Assembly: GCF_036858155.1 (NCBI RefSeq)
Contig: NZ_JAAEJX010000018.1
Location: forward strand, 1-13,215
DNA length: 13,215 nucleotides
Direction of reading: 5' to 3'
Source: Liberibacter brunswickensis
Lineage (GTDB): Bacteria; Pseudomonadota; Alphaproteobacteria; Rhizobiales; Rhizobiaceae
The translations under genes and the position numbers were made by a program. Of the stretch, positions 1 through 7,606 are shown in pieces; the first letter of the stretch is position 1, and the number at the start of each line of letters is the position of its first letter. The notes under the pieces were generated by a model. It was not told the origin of the DNA. It saw nothing but the letters and a program-made list of their open reading frames with translations, and did no database searches.

Positions 1-2
1 TA

Positions 3-392
3 TCTATGGATACTTTCAGAACTTGGATATCCAAAGATTACGATAATTTGAAACAACGTTATGAAGATGCGAAGTTAAATTGCATGGAAAGTATGAGTGC
101 TGAATTAGCTACAATTGTTTCAACACCGTTAACTGATGAAGAGAAACAATATCCTATAGCGTTTAAAAAGCGAGAATTGCGAATGAAACAATTACAGTGG
201 GAATTGGAGAAACGCCATCGTTCTATTTATGGTAATCATGTATCAATAGAACATAAACACACAATAGATTTAAAACCGATATTAGATAAAGTTGATGAAA
301 GGATTAGAACTAGGAGATTAAAAACAGTTCAAGATGCTTCTAATCAACCAGAAAAGACACTAGAATTACCAAGCAACACTAAACATGATTAA
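3..392 (+). CDS. terS: Phage terminase small subunit, 5' end cut by window edge
   Basis: This is probably the C-terminal part of the small terminase, which recognises phage DNA and hands it to the large subunit for packaging. The reading frame is open to the window edge. Its first residues (TFRTWIS then DYDNLKQRYEDAK) match the end of the usual N-terminal helix-turn-helix and the following 'YxxA' helix of this family, so the ATG at position 6 is probably internal and the true start lies upstream. Residues 57-85 (RELRMKQLQWELEKRH, then YGNHVSIEH) correspond to the family's conserved 'KWLxAKLxPKxYGDxxxxEH' core. The tail is basic and then polar. The terminase large subunit follows after an unusually long gap. 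The family is assigned from recalled pattern, not a search; another DNA-binding phage protein is possible. Confidence 0.6.
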   Translation, partial: SMDTFRTWISKDYDNLKQRYEDAKLNCMESMSAELATIVSTPLTDEEKQYPIAFKKRELRMKQLQWELEKRHRSIYGNHVSIEHKHTIDLKPILDKVDERIRTRRLKTVQDASNQPEKTLELPSNTKHD

Positions 393-439
393 TCCATCAG
401 TTAGCATATAACTATTAAATCTAGGGTGGTTTGTGATGT

Positions 440-480
440 TTTAAGAGCTTTAAGAGGCTTTAGGAGCTTTAGAAGCTTTA
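440..480. repeat. Short tandem repeat, 9-10 bp unit
   Basis: Four degenerate units, TTTAAGAGC, TTTAAGAGGC, TTTAGGAGC and TTTAGAAGC, run head to tail and end in a partial TTTA. The array lies about 50 bases after the small terminase stop codon. It may be a slippage product or a protein-binding iteron; nothing visible distinguishes these. Confidence 0.75.
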
Positions 481-770
481 TACAACTATCAGAACTAAGC
501 AAGTTATCAGAGTTTACAGGTTTTTGTTGGTTGAAAAGGCTAGTACCTTAGTTTGTGTATTTTTGGGAGTTTTGATGTATATTTATAGGTTTAATACTAT
601 AGAAAATATAGGTTTATGAGTATATTTATGCGTCCCCCCCAAGTCGTTTTTCGTCCCACACATAGCCTACCCTCCGACAATTTTTATAAAATTTTGAAAT
701 ATTGAAGTTTTTAATCTTGACATTGTCTAAAAAGCTTAGAAACATTCTCATAATAAATATTTATAAAAAA

Positions 771-788
771 ATACTAGGATACTAGTAT
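771..788. promoter_or_regulatory. Palindrome with an adjacent repeat copy, operator-like
   Basis: Positions 779-788 read ATACTAGTAT, a perfect ten-base palindrome. A direct copy of its first seven bases lies just before it at 771-777. Such a pair can be a dimeric repressor site, and it lies upstream of the weak promoter-like pair at 834-862. The function is a guess from symmetry and position only. Confidence 0.25.
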
Positions 789-833
789 AAAACAAAAAAC
801 TTAAATAAAGCTATATTTCCGTTGTTTTATCGC

Positions 834-862
834 TTGCAAAGTAGTTAAATATTTGTTAATAT
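834..862 (+). promoter_or_regulatory. Weak promoter-like pair ahead of large terminase
   Basis: TTGCAA at 834-839 and TAATAT at 857-862 are separated by 17 bases and each match four of six consensus positions. A transcript from here would carry the whole alternative-hairpin leader at 903-987. In sequence this AT-rich, chance matches are common, so the call is tentative. Confidence 0.25.
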
Positions 863-902
863 ACAACTGATGGTTTTAGGTCAGACCACATCCTCTTTCG
901 TC

Positions 903-987
903 GATAAGATAGGAGAGGGTTGCGGATGACCTACTGCAATTCTCTCTTATCTTATTTCCGTAGAGGAAATATCTTTTTGATAAGAGA
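903..987 (+). promoter_or_regulatory. Two mutually exclusive RNA hairpins before terL start
   Basis: Segment A (904-917, ATAAGATAGGAGAG) pairs with segment B (942-955, CTCTCTTATCTTAT) over 14 positions: 13 Watson-Crick pairs and one G-U, with further G-U pairs possible at both ends and a loop of about 24 bases. The same B also pairs with segment C (979-987): 943-951 gives nine Watson-Crick pairs with 979-987. That second hairpin encloses a perfect 7-bp stem (953-959 with 965-971, loop of five). Segment C directly precedes the ATG at 988 and contains the only purine-rich stretch close to it. A-B leaves C free; B-C hides it. The pairing is seen in the sequence. A role in controlling terminase translation is inference. 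Confidence 0.5.
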
Positions 988-2523
988 ATGGTAATATTGG
1001 CTAAAGAACTCCCAACAAATATTAAAGAAGAACAAAAGCTTTTCGGACTTGTTCTGTCTGAAGAGATGAAGCTTAGTTTTACCAATTTTGTTATGGATCT
1101 TTTCCCATGGTCTGAGGAAGGGACGCCATTAGAGCATTTTTCTGGTCCTCATCCTTGGCAACTAGATTTTATGGGAGCTGTTGATGAGAGCTGTATTGCT
1201 AATCTTAATAATCCCAATCCTGAAGTTTTTAAAGGTGCTATATCAGCTGGTAGAGGGATTGGCAAAACAACTTTAAATGCTTGGATGATGTTGTGGTTAA
1301 TGTCTACTCGTCCTGGTATGTCGATACTTTGTCTTGCGAACTCAGAAACTCAGCTTAAAACTACGTTATGGGCTGAAGTTAGTAAGTGGCTGTCGATGCT
1401 ACCCAACAAACATTGGTTTGAGATGCAATCTTTATCTTTGCATCCTGCTCCTTGGTATGCTGATGTTTTGAGTAATCAGCTTGGTATTGATGCCAAACAT
1501 TATGCTATTACTTGTAAGACTTATTCAGAGGAACGGCCCGATACTTTTGTTGGACATCACAATACTTTAGGTATGGCGATATTCAACGATGAAGCTTCAG
1601 GAACACCTGATGCTATTAACATGGCTATATCAGGTTTCTTAACTGAGAAGAATGCTAATCGTTTTTGGGTTATGACATCTAATCCACGTAGGTTATCTGG
1701 TCAATTTTATGATATATTTAATAAACCTTTAGATGATTGGAAGAAGTTTCAGATAGATACACGTACCGTTGAAGGCATTGATCCGAGTTTTTACGAAGGG
1801 ATTATATCTTCTTATGGGATTGATTCAGACCAAGCCCGAGTTGAAGTTTTAGGACAGTTTCCACAACAAGAAATAAATAGTTTTATACCGTTATATCGTA
1901 TTGAAGAGGCGTTAAATAGGGAAGTTGCACCAGACCCTGATGCTCCATTAATCATGGGCTGTGATGTTGCGGGCGAAGGTGAAGATAGTACAGTTGTGGT
2001 ATTGCGACGCGGTAGAATTATTGAACATATATTTGATTGGTCGGGCAAGCCTGTACGGGTCTCAAGCAAGAGGATTGAAGATTTAATAAACAAATATAAG
2101 CCTGATGCGGTGGTAATTGACGGTAATGGTTATGAGGGAGGATCAACTTGTGATTATTTAGAAGGGGAAGGTTTTGTTATCAATCGAGTTATAGGTCAAA
2201 ACCGAGCTGAAGAACATGAATACTATCGGAATAAACGTACGGAATTGCATGTAAAAGGGAGAGATTGGCTAGAATTTGGTAAGTTACTTAATCATCTTAG
2301 ATTAATCCAAGATTTAAAATCTTTAGAGTCTTTTACAGAGCCTACTACTGGCAAATTGGCTATAGGAAAGAAACGTCAAAAAGGGAATGTCAGTACGGAT
2401 TATTCTGATGCTTTATTTATGACTTTTGACGTTAACCCCGCAAGGAAAGATAGTGTACTTAGCCGAATTCAATCATATCAATATGAAGGTGTTGAATTAC
2501 TTTCTGATAGGAGGCTTGCATGA
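988..2523 (+). CDS. terL: Phage terminase large subunit (ATPase-nuclease)
   Basis: This is the motor that translocates phage DNA into the prohead and cuts it to length. The ATPase domain shows a Walker A motif at residues 86-95 (SAGRGIGKTT) and a Walker B with catalytic acid at 197-203 (AIFNDEA, D201/E202). The nuclease domain has an RNase H-like acidic set: D326 in MGCDVAGEGED, D378 in VVIDGNG and D474 in DYSDALF. The 511-residue length is normal, and no key residue is missing. I recall a closely similar terminase in Ca. Liberibacter asiaticus prophages. The start is uncertain: ATG 988 has AAGAGA only one base upstream, too close for a ribosome site, whereas TTG at 997 lies nine bases after it. 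The stop overlaps the next gene by four bases. Confidence 0.93.
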   Translation: MVILAKELPTNIKEEQKLFGLVLSEEMKLSFTNFVMDLFPWSEEGTPLEHFSGPHPWQLDFMGAVDESCIANLNNPNPEVFKGAISAGRGIGKTTLNAWMMLWLMSTRPGMSILCLANSETQLKTTLWAEVSKWLSMLPNKHWFEMQSLSLHPAPWYADVLSNQLGIDAKHYAITCKTYSEERPDTFVGHHNTLGMAIFNDEASGTPDAINMAISGFLTEKNANRFWVMTSNPRRLSGQFYDIFNKPLDDWKKFQIDTRTVEGIDPSFYEGIISSYGIDSDQARVEVLGQFPQQEINSFIPLYRIEEALNREVAPDPDAPLIMGCDVAGEGEDSTVVVLRRGRIIEHIFDWSGKPVRVSSKRIEDLINKYKPDAVVIDGNGYEGGSTCDYLEGEGFVINRVIGQNRAEEHEYYRNKRTELHVKGRDWLEFGKLLNHLRLIQDLKSLESFTEPTTGKLAIGKKRQKGNVSTDYSDALFMTFDVNPARKDSVLSRIQSYQYEGVELLSDRRLA

Positions 2524-2837
2524 ATTTACTTTGGGGTTTAGGTGGTGGGATTGGTAAAGGAGCAAAAAGCACGATGGATGCTTTTAAGTCCATAGGTAAT
2601 TTTTTTGCTTCTAGTTTTGAGCCACTTAAGGAGGGTTTTAGCGATGGGATAGGTTGGACAGAACAAGCCAGACGAGAAGAAGAACGCAAGAAAAGTCAAG
2701 TTAGAGATTTAGAAGGTGAAGAGTTACAACAGGCTTTAAGGGATGATTGGGAACGGAACTATATGAAGTCGTTTGTTCCTTCCCAGCCGTCAAAGTTGAC
2801 TTCAACTATGTTATTAAGTGGAGCTTATAGAAGATGA
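2520..2837 (+). CDS. Small Gly-rich phage protein between terminase and portal
   Basis: I do not recognise a named family in this 105-residue protein. The N-terminus is Gly- and hydrophobic-rich (LLWGLGGGIGKGAK), followed by an amphipathic segment with several Phe residues and then a charged, probably helical stretch (residues 47-77). The start is secure: AGGAGG at 2509-2514 sits five bases before the ATG, which overlaps the terminase stop as ATGA. Its own stop overlaps the portal start in the same way, so it is translationally coupled on both sides. Small proteins at this position occur in podovirus head modules; a minor virion component is a reasonable guess and no more. Confidence 0.8.
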   Translation: MNLLWGLGGGIGKGAKSTMDAFKSIGNFFASSFEPLKEGFSDGIGWTEQARREEERKKSQVRDLEGEELQQALRDDWERNYMKSFVPSQPSKLTSTMLLSGAYRR

Positions 2838-4510
2838 CCCGATCTGCTGAGATGATTAAGGATTATTTTGATAATTTGCAAAATCAGCGAAACGAGTTGA
2901 ATGCTCGAATGGAAGAGATAACGGGATTGCTTTATCCTTATAAGCAGTCTGCGTCTTCTGCGATGTGGGATACAACGGCATCTGAGGCTTGTATTAAGCT
3001 ATCTTCGTTGCTTTCCAGTCTTATTACTCCTTCTGGTCAAAAATGGCATGGTTTAGCTGAACCTTTAGTAGTTTCCAAGGATGACACGGAAACTAAAAAC
3101 GTTCGCAAATGGTGCGATGATGTGACTGACACATTGTTTAGTTTTAGGGAGCGTTCTAGTTCTGGATTTATAGGTTGTCTTCAAGCTTTTTACGCTAGTA
3201 TTGTTGAGTTTGGTACTGGTTGTTTTTACATTGAAGAAGATGAAGACGAAGACGGAGTAAAAGAAGGGATAAAATACATATCTATTCCTATTTCTGATGT
3301 TTATGTAGGTGTTAATCATCAGAACCAAGTAGATAGTGTTTATAGGATATTTAAGTTTACTGCTGATCAAATAGCTAAGAAATGGGGAGAAGATAAGTTA
3401 ACTTCTCGGATGAAGACAGCATTAGAGAAGGAAGACTCTGAAGAGTTTGAATTCATCCATGCAGTTTATCCTAAGACCATGGCAGAAAGGAAGGAAGATT
3501 TCCCTAATAGCAAAGGGGCTTTTCATTCTAAAATCCTTTCAAAGGAAGATATCAAGTTTTTTGAAGAAAACCAGTTAAACACGCTTCCTTATGTAATTGG
3601 GCGTTACCGAGTACGAGCAAATGAGATATACGGAAAATCACCAGCTCTAGAAGCATTACCTGCGATTAGACGTTTAAACGAGATATCTAATGAACTTGTC
3701 CACTATGCTAATCTTGCTCTTAAACCTCCTTATATAGCTTCTGGTGATGCAAAGCAGGTAGGTTTTAAGATCAAAGCGGGTCAGATTAATACAGGAGCGG
3801 TTAATAGAGAAGGTAAACCGTTATTTCATCCGCTTTCAGTAGGTAATCCCCTTCCTTATTACGAGGAGGTCAAGCGGATACAAGATTCTATTCATAGTCT
3901 TTTCTTTCTTGATCTATTCCAAGTTTTGGATGATAAGGCATCTCGTTCAGCTACGGAATCTATGGAAAAGACCCGTGAGAAAGGGGCATTTGTATCTCCT
4001 ATAGTTGGAGGTTTACAATCTGAATTTATCGGGATGATGATTAGACGTGAGTTAGATATTCTTGATTTACAAGACAAGCTTCCCGCTTTCATCAGTACTG
4101 ATATTTTAGGTAATGACGATCCGCCTAATATCTCGTTATTAAAGGTTGAGTACACATCTCCTTTATTCAAGTATCAACAAGCTGAAACTATTTCTAGTGT
4201 TCTTCAAAGTGTAAATAACGTTATTGAACTAGGTGCTAAAACTGGAGATCCGAGCTGTATAGATCATATTAACTTAGACGAGGTTGCCCGTATTATTATG
4301 CTAGGGGGAGGCTCTCCTGCATCTACCGTTCGTGATATGAGCGAAGTGATTAAGATACGTAAAAAGAGAGCAGGGCAAATTGAACAAATGCGTCAACAAC
4401 AGATTGCGGATCAACAGGAGCAAGTAGGGGTAGAAACAGGAGCACAAGTAGCAAGAGAAGTCATGATGGAAAAGATGAGAGCAGAGATGAGGGAGGGATC
4501 AGATGGTTGA
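2834..4510 (+). CDS. Phage head-tail connector (portal) protein
   Basis: This is the podovirus-type portal, the dodecameric ring at one capsid vertex through which DNA enters and leaves and on which the tail is built. The 558-residue length fits the 'head to tail connecting protein' family. Recognisable segments are the N-terminal helices (MIKDYFDNLQNQRNELN), the conserved early block around residues 45-76 (DTTASEACIKLSSLLSSLIT, then PSGQKWHGL), the YGKSPALEALPAIRRLNE block near 274 and a C-terminal Gln/Glu/Met-rich helix. It starts within the stop of the preceding gene (ATGA) and overlaps the next gene by eight bases. The reading frame is intact. Confidence 0.9.
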   Translation: MTRSAEMIKDYFDNLQNQRNELNARMEEITGLLYPYKQSASSAMWDTTASEACIKLSSLLSSLITPSGQKWHGLAEPLVVSKDDTETKNVRKWCDDVTDTLFSFRERSSSGFIGCLQAFYASIVEFGTGCFYIEEDEDEDGVKEGIKYISIPISDVYVGVNHQNQVDSVYRIFKFTADQIAKKWGEDKLTSRMKTALEKEDSEEFEFIHAVYPKTMAERKEDFPNSKGAFHSKILSKEDIKFFEENQLNTLPYVIGRYRVRANEIYGKSPALEALPAIRRLNEISNELVHYANLALKPPYIASGDAKQVGFKIKAGQINTGAVNREGKPLFHPLSVGNPLPYYEEVKRIQDSIHSLFFLDLFQVLDDKASRSATESMEKTREKGAFVSPIVGGLQSEFIGMMIRRELDILDLQDKLPAFISTDILGNDDPPNISLLKVEYTSPLFKYQQAETISSVLQSVNNVIELGAKTGDPSCIDHINLDEVARIIMLGGGSPASTVRDMSEVIKIRKKRAGQIEQMRQQQIADQQEQVGVETGAQVAREVMMEKMRAEMREGSDG

Positions 4511-4838
4511 TTTTAGTTATATTGTTGAGAAAATCAAGCGAAAGGCTAATCAGCGAGGGTATCAAGTAGATAAAGACGCTTTGAATAAGCAACTACAAAC
4601 TGATGAGCGACGTTTACGTTTATATAAACAAGTTTTTTCAACTGAAGCTGGTAAATGGGTTTTAAACGATTTGATGTCTACGGGGGGCTTATTGGCTTCT
4701 TTTGAGACGGATAGTTCCTTACACCTTGCTCATTTAGAAGGCAAGAGAGCTATGGCAGTTTATATAGCTTCGAATTTGGGACTAACTTTTGCACAAGTAA
4801 TAGAAATGTATTCTGATATGGAGAATGATAAAATATGA
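4503..4838 (+). CDS. Bbp19-like small phage head-module protein
   Basis: This 111-residue protein resembles the Bbp19 family named from Bordetella phage BPP-1. The visible pattern is an acidic/basic N-terminal helix, then LYKQVFSTEAGKWVLNDLM (residues 39-57) and a C-terminal HLEGKRAMAVYIASNLGL helix, matching the family's 'F..p.G..vL.dL......f....EGkR.v.l.I' outline. The molecular function of the family is not known to me. Its position between portal and scaffold is the same as in BPP-1-like podoviruses. The start overlaps the portal stop by eight bases, and AGGGAGGGA (4491-4499) three bases upstream serves as ribosome site. The stop overlaps the next start (ATGA). Confidence 0.7.
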   Translation: MVDFSYIVEKIKRKANQRGYQVDKDALNKQLQTDERRLRLYKQVFSTEAGKWVLNDLMSTGGLLASFETDSSLHLAHLEGKRAMAVYIASNLGLTFAQVIEMYSDMENDKI

Positions 4839-5533
4839 GTGATGAATTAAATACAACTCAACCAACTACCACTCAACCTAAATCTGAGGTTCAAACCCCA
4901 AGTAAGGAAAATACACCTATTAATCCTTTTGCTGAATTTAAAGATAAGGATGTCTCAACGGAAGAAAACAAGCAATCTGCAGTTGAGGTGAAAGAACAAA
5001 TCCAAGAATATAAGATTAAGTTTCCTGATACTATCCCTTCTGAGATTGCAGATATTCATATTAACACTTTTAAAACGGCGGGTGTAGAACCAGATAAAGC
5101 CCAGAAAGTTATTGATGCTTTAGCTCAACATGATGAGCAAGCCCATAATCAACGAATTGATGATTTGCATAAATCACTAAAAGCTGATGAGAGAGTTTTG
5201 AAACAGGAACTGGGTTCTAATTTTGAGCCTCGATTGCGGAATATAGCTCGTTTTTTTCATAAGGAGAATATCCCAGATAGTGATGTACAGACCCTTGTAT
5301 CGGAATGGGGTTTTCAAAAGACATTCAAGTTTTTTGATCGTTTTGTCCAAATGAGCAAAGAGCCTTCTTTAGGAGATACTGTTGCAAGAGGTGAAGGGAG
5401 TGGATCCGCCGTTAAGGACGATGTTTTTGATGATCAAGGATTTAAGGAGCAATGGCGAGCTGGAGATCCTAAGGCGGGGGCTAAAATCAGATCATGGGCG
5501 GAACAAAACGCTAAAACTACAAATATAATCTAA
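4835..5533 (+). CDS. Phage capsid assembly scaffold-like protein
   Basis: This is probably the internal scaffold that guides capsid subunits into a prohead and is absent from the mature virion. The 232 residues begin with a low-complexity Thr/Gln/Pro-rich stretch (about 1-35). An acidic, helical middle follows (about 50-135) with likely coiled-coil character, and the C-terminal half contains GFQKTFKFFDRFVQMSKEP and a final basic/acidic helix. Sequence conservation is poor in this class, so the call leans on its place directly before the capsid gene, its size and its composition. The start overlaps the preceding stop as ATGA. A capsid maturation protease is less likely because I see no protease motif. 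Confidence 0.7.
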   Translation: MSDELNTTQPTTTQPKSEVQTPSKENTPINPFAEFKDKDVSTEENKQSAVEVKEQIQEYKIKFPDTIPSEIADIHINTFKTAGVEPDKAQKVIDALAQHDEQAHNQRIDDLHKSLKADERVLKQELGSNFEPRLRNIARFFHKENIPDSDVQTLVSEWGFQKTFKFFDRFVQMSKEPSLGDTVARGEGSGSAVKDDVFDDQGFKEQWRAGDPKAGAKIRSWAEQNAKTTNII

Positions 5534-5553
5534 CACAGAAAAGGATATTTTAA

Positions 5554-6042
5554 ATGGCAGACAGACAAGAATTAGCAAAAGCTAATATATTAGAGTTTAA
5601 AAAAAACGTTGAGATCGGGTTACAACAACTTACATCGAAGCTTAGACCTACAGTTACTGAGGTGCCTACTATAGGGGAGTCATCCGCTCTCGTAGAGGTT
5701 TTTAGACCGTCAGAGGCTCATGAGATTGAAGGAGATATGCCTGATACCATATACAATAATACAAAACAAAGGCGTCGCTGGATTGGACATAAACAGTATG
5801 GATGGGCAGAAAGGATTGATCCTTTTGCAACTCTTGATTCTGGTATTAATCCATTTCTTCCTTATGCGAAATTAGCAACAGCTGCTATATTACGTAAGCA
5901 AGACGATGCGATATTAAAAGGCATGTTTGGTGTTAATAAAAAAGGGAAGGATGGAGATGAATTAGAATATTTCCCAGAAAATAATATCATACCAGCTAAT
6001 GATGGTGATGATTTCTTCCAAAGTTTTATAGAACAATTGTAA
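5554..6042 (+). pseudogene. Major capsid protein, N-terminal half only
   Basis: This is the start of a podovirus major capsid protein, the shell subunit. Recognisable blocks are the N-terminal helix (FKKNVEIGLQQLTSKLRPTV), the acidic GDMPDTIYNNTKQRRRW region and the WAERIDPFATLDSGINPFLPYAKLATAAILRKQDDAIL region. These match the first half of a family whose members usually run to roughly 320-350 residues. Here the frame ends at 162 residues with SFIEQL and TAA, in the middle of the expected protein. The ribosome site is AAAAGGA (5539-5545), eight bases before the ATG. The second half is not found in any frame downstream, so this is a deletion rather than a frameshift, and no working capsid can be made from this copy. 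Confidence 0.75.
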
Positions 6043-6137
6043 AACCGAAGCCCAAGGAACCTGTTACTAAACCCAAACAGGAAGTAAATGTTAAAATTCT
6101 AAAACTACGACATCGCCTAAAAAGTGATTACCATTAG
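6012..6137 (+). pseudogene. Basic C-terminal fragment at capsid deletion scar
   Basis: In a different frame from the capsid fragment, bases from about 6039 encode VKPKPKEPVTKPKQEVNVKI and then LKLRHRLKSDYH, ending in TAG at 6137. The Lys/Pro-rich run followed by a basic helix looks like the C-terminus of a real protein, and the frame has no start codon of its own. The simplest reading is that a deletion joined the middle of the capsid gene to the end of a distant gene. The identity of that gene is unknown to me, and the frame could be open by chance because it is short. Confidence 0.35.
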
Positions 6138-6152
6138 ATGAGGTAATTTCAC
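6124..6152. other. Hairpin at end of prophage remnant
   Basis: GTGATTACC (6124-6132) pairs with GGTAATTTCAC (6142-6152) over nine base pairs with a two-base bulge and a nine-base loop. A second, wider inverted repeat surrounds it (AAAAGTGATTA against TAACCACTTTT, one mismatch). There is no T-run after the stem, so it is a poor intrinsic terminator. It lies exactly between the broken phage genes and the restriction locus. Confidence 0.45.
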
Positions 6153-6298
6153 AGATAACCACTTTTGGCATAATTTATTGCTTAAAAATCAATTGTATAC
6201 GATGAATATTTGTATTATAGGTTGTGTATTGTCATTGACTAAAAACGGAAAATGTCAAAAAATTTTTCCTTATGCAGTAAAATTGTCAGGTTTTTCTC

Positions 6299-7606
6299 AT
6301 GAACACAGAACAACATATTGAACAAAGGTTAATCGCCAAACTGTGCGAGCTAAAGTATGTTCATCGGAAAGATATCCGTAATCGTAATAACCTTGAAGAC
6401 AATTTCCGTAAGAAGTTTGAATCCCTAAATCGAGTCAGCTTAACTGATACAGAATTTAAATGCTTGCTTCACGAAATAAGGACAAATGATGTTTTTGCGG
6501 CCGCACAAAAACTACGTGAAAGGGGTATGATCACCCGAGAAGATGGTACGTCGTTTGAATATACGCTGTTGAAAGAAGACTGGTGCAAAAATGATTTTGA
6601 AGTTGTTAACCAATTCCGCGTTAATACTAAAAATAGCTATCAACGTTATGACGTTATCTTACTGATTAACGGTTTACCTTTAGTACAAATTGAGCTTAAG
6701 ACTTTTCAGTTAAGTCCTCGAAAAGCGATGGAACAAATTGTTTTTTATAAGAAGAAGTTAGGTGATAGCAATAGCAGTAAACTGTTTTATTTTAATTTTA
6801 TGCAGTTGTTTATCATCAGTAATGGCAATGATACCCGTTACTTCGCCAATAACAATGAGGAACATTTCCAGTTTGATGCAGATGAACGGTTTCTGCCTGT
6901 TTATAAGCATGCTGATAAATATAACAACAAGATAACCCACCTGGATGATTTTGCCGATGATTTCCTGGTAAAGTGTAGCCTTGGACAGTTAATTAGTCGT
7001 TATATGGTATTGGTGCAAGTTGAAAAAAAAATCCTCGTTATGCGCCCCTATCAAATTTATGCCGTTAAAGCGATCGTTGATTCCATCAATCAAAATCGCG
7101 GGAACGGCTATATTTGGCATACAACAGGTTCAGGCAAAACTTTGACTTCTTTTAAAGCCTCAACCTTACTAAAGGAAAATCCCGACATTGAGAAATGTTT
7201 ATTTGTTGTTGACCGCAAAGACCTTGATTGGCAAACTCGCAAAGAATTTAATAAATTCCAAAAGGATTGCGTTGAACACAACACCAGTACCAAAAGTCTG
7301 GTGGATCGCATGTTATTAAAAGACCGTGCTAATAAAGTAATTGTAACGACTATCCAAAAACTGGGATTAGCATTGGATAAAAAACGCCGACGTAAGCAAG
7401 GAGAACAAACTTACAGTAAGCGTCTAGAATTGCTGCGCAACGAGCGTATTGTTTTTATCTTTGACGAATGTCATCGCTCCCAGTTTGGTGAAAATCACAA
7501 ATTGATTAAGGACTTTTTCCCTAAAGCCCAGTTGTTTGGTTTTACGGGAACTCCTATTTTTGACCAAAACTCAATCTATCAGCAGGTTGATAGTGGTATA
7601 ACCTAG
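6299..7606 (+). pseudogene. hsdR: hsdR piece 1: nuclease domain and helicase motifs I-III
   Basis: This 435-residue piece holds the N-terminal PD-(D/E)xK nuclease with D118 in RYDVILL and E132-x-K134 in IELKT. The first RecA-like domain follows: Walker A at 275-281 (TTGSGKT), motif Ia (LFVVDRKDLDWQT), DECH at 389-392 and TGTP at 416-419. It ends a few residues later at TAG. All catalytic residues are still present, so the decay looks recent. If made alone it would lack the second helicase domain and the C-terminal region that docks on the methylase, so it should not translocate. Confidence 0.85.

Larger units (their letters stand above)
393..987. other. Long untranslated stretch between terminase genes
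   Basis: No convincing gene lies in these 595 bases. The stretch is very AT-rich. It holds a short tandem repeat (440-480), a run of seven C (634-640) inside a locally C-rich patch up to about 672, a ten-base palindrome (779-788), a weak promoter-like pair (834-862) and a strong pair of alternative hairpins next to the large terminase (903-987). A perfect TTGACA at 717-722 has no good -10 partner at normal spacing. Phage terminase genes usually abut, so this gap may hold a packaging site, a lost gene or a regulatory leader; the sequence does not decide among these. Confidence 0.6.

Noticed and set aside
440..480. CRISPR-like array
   Set aside because: Units of 9-10 bases run head to tail without spacers, so it is a simple tandem repeat.
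3065..3370. - strand open frame inside the portal gene
   Set aside because: No ribosome site or recognisable motif; the portal frame on the + strand is continuous and conserved.
7591..7606. Programmed ribosomal frameshift in hsdR
   Set aside because: No slippery heptamer and no obvious stimulating structure, and a second unrelated shift near 9107 makes simple decay the better reading.
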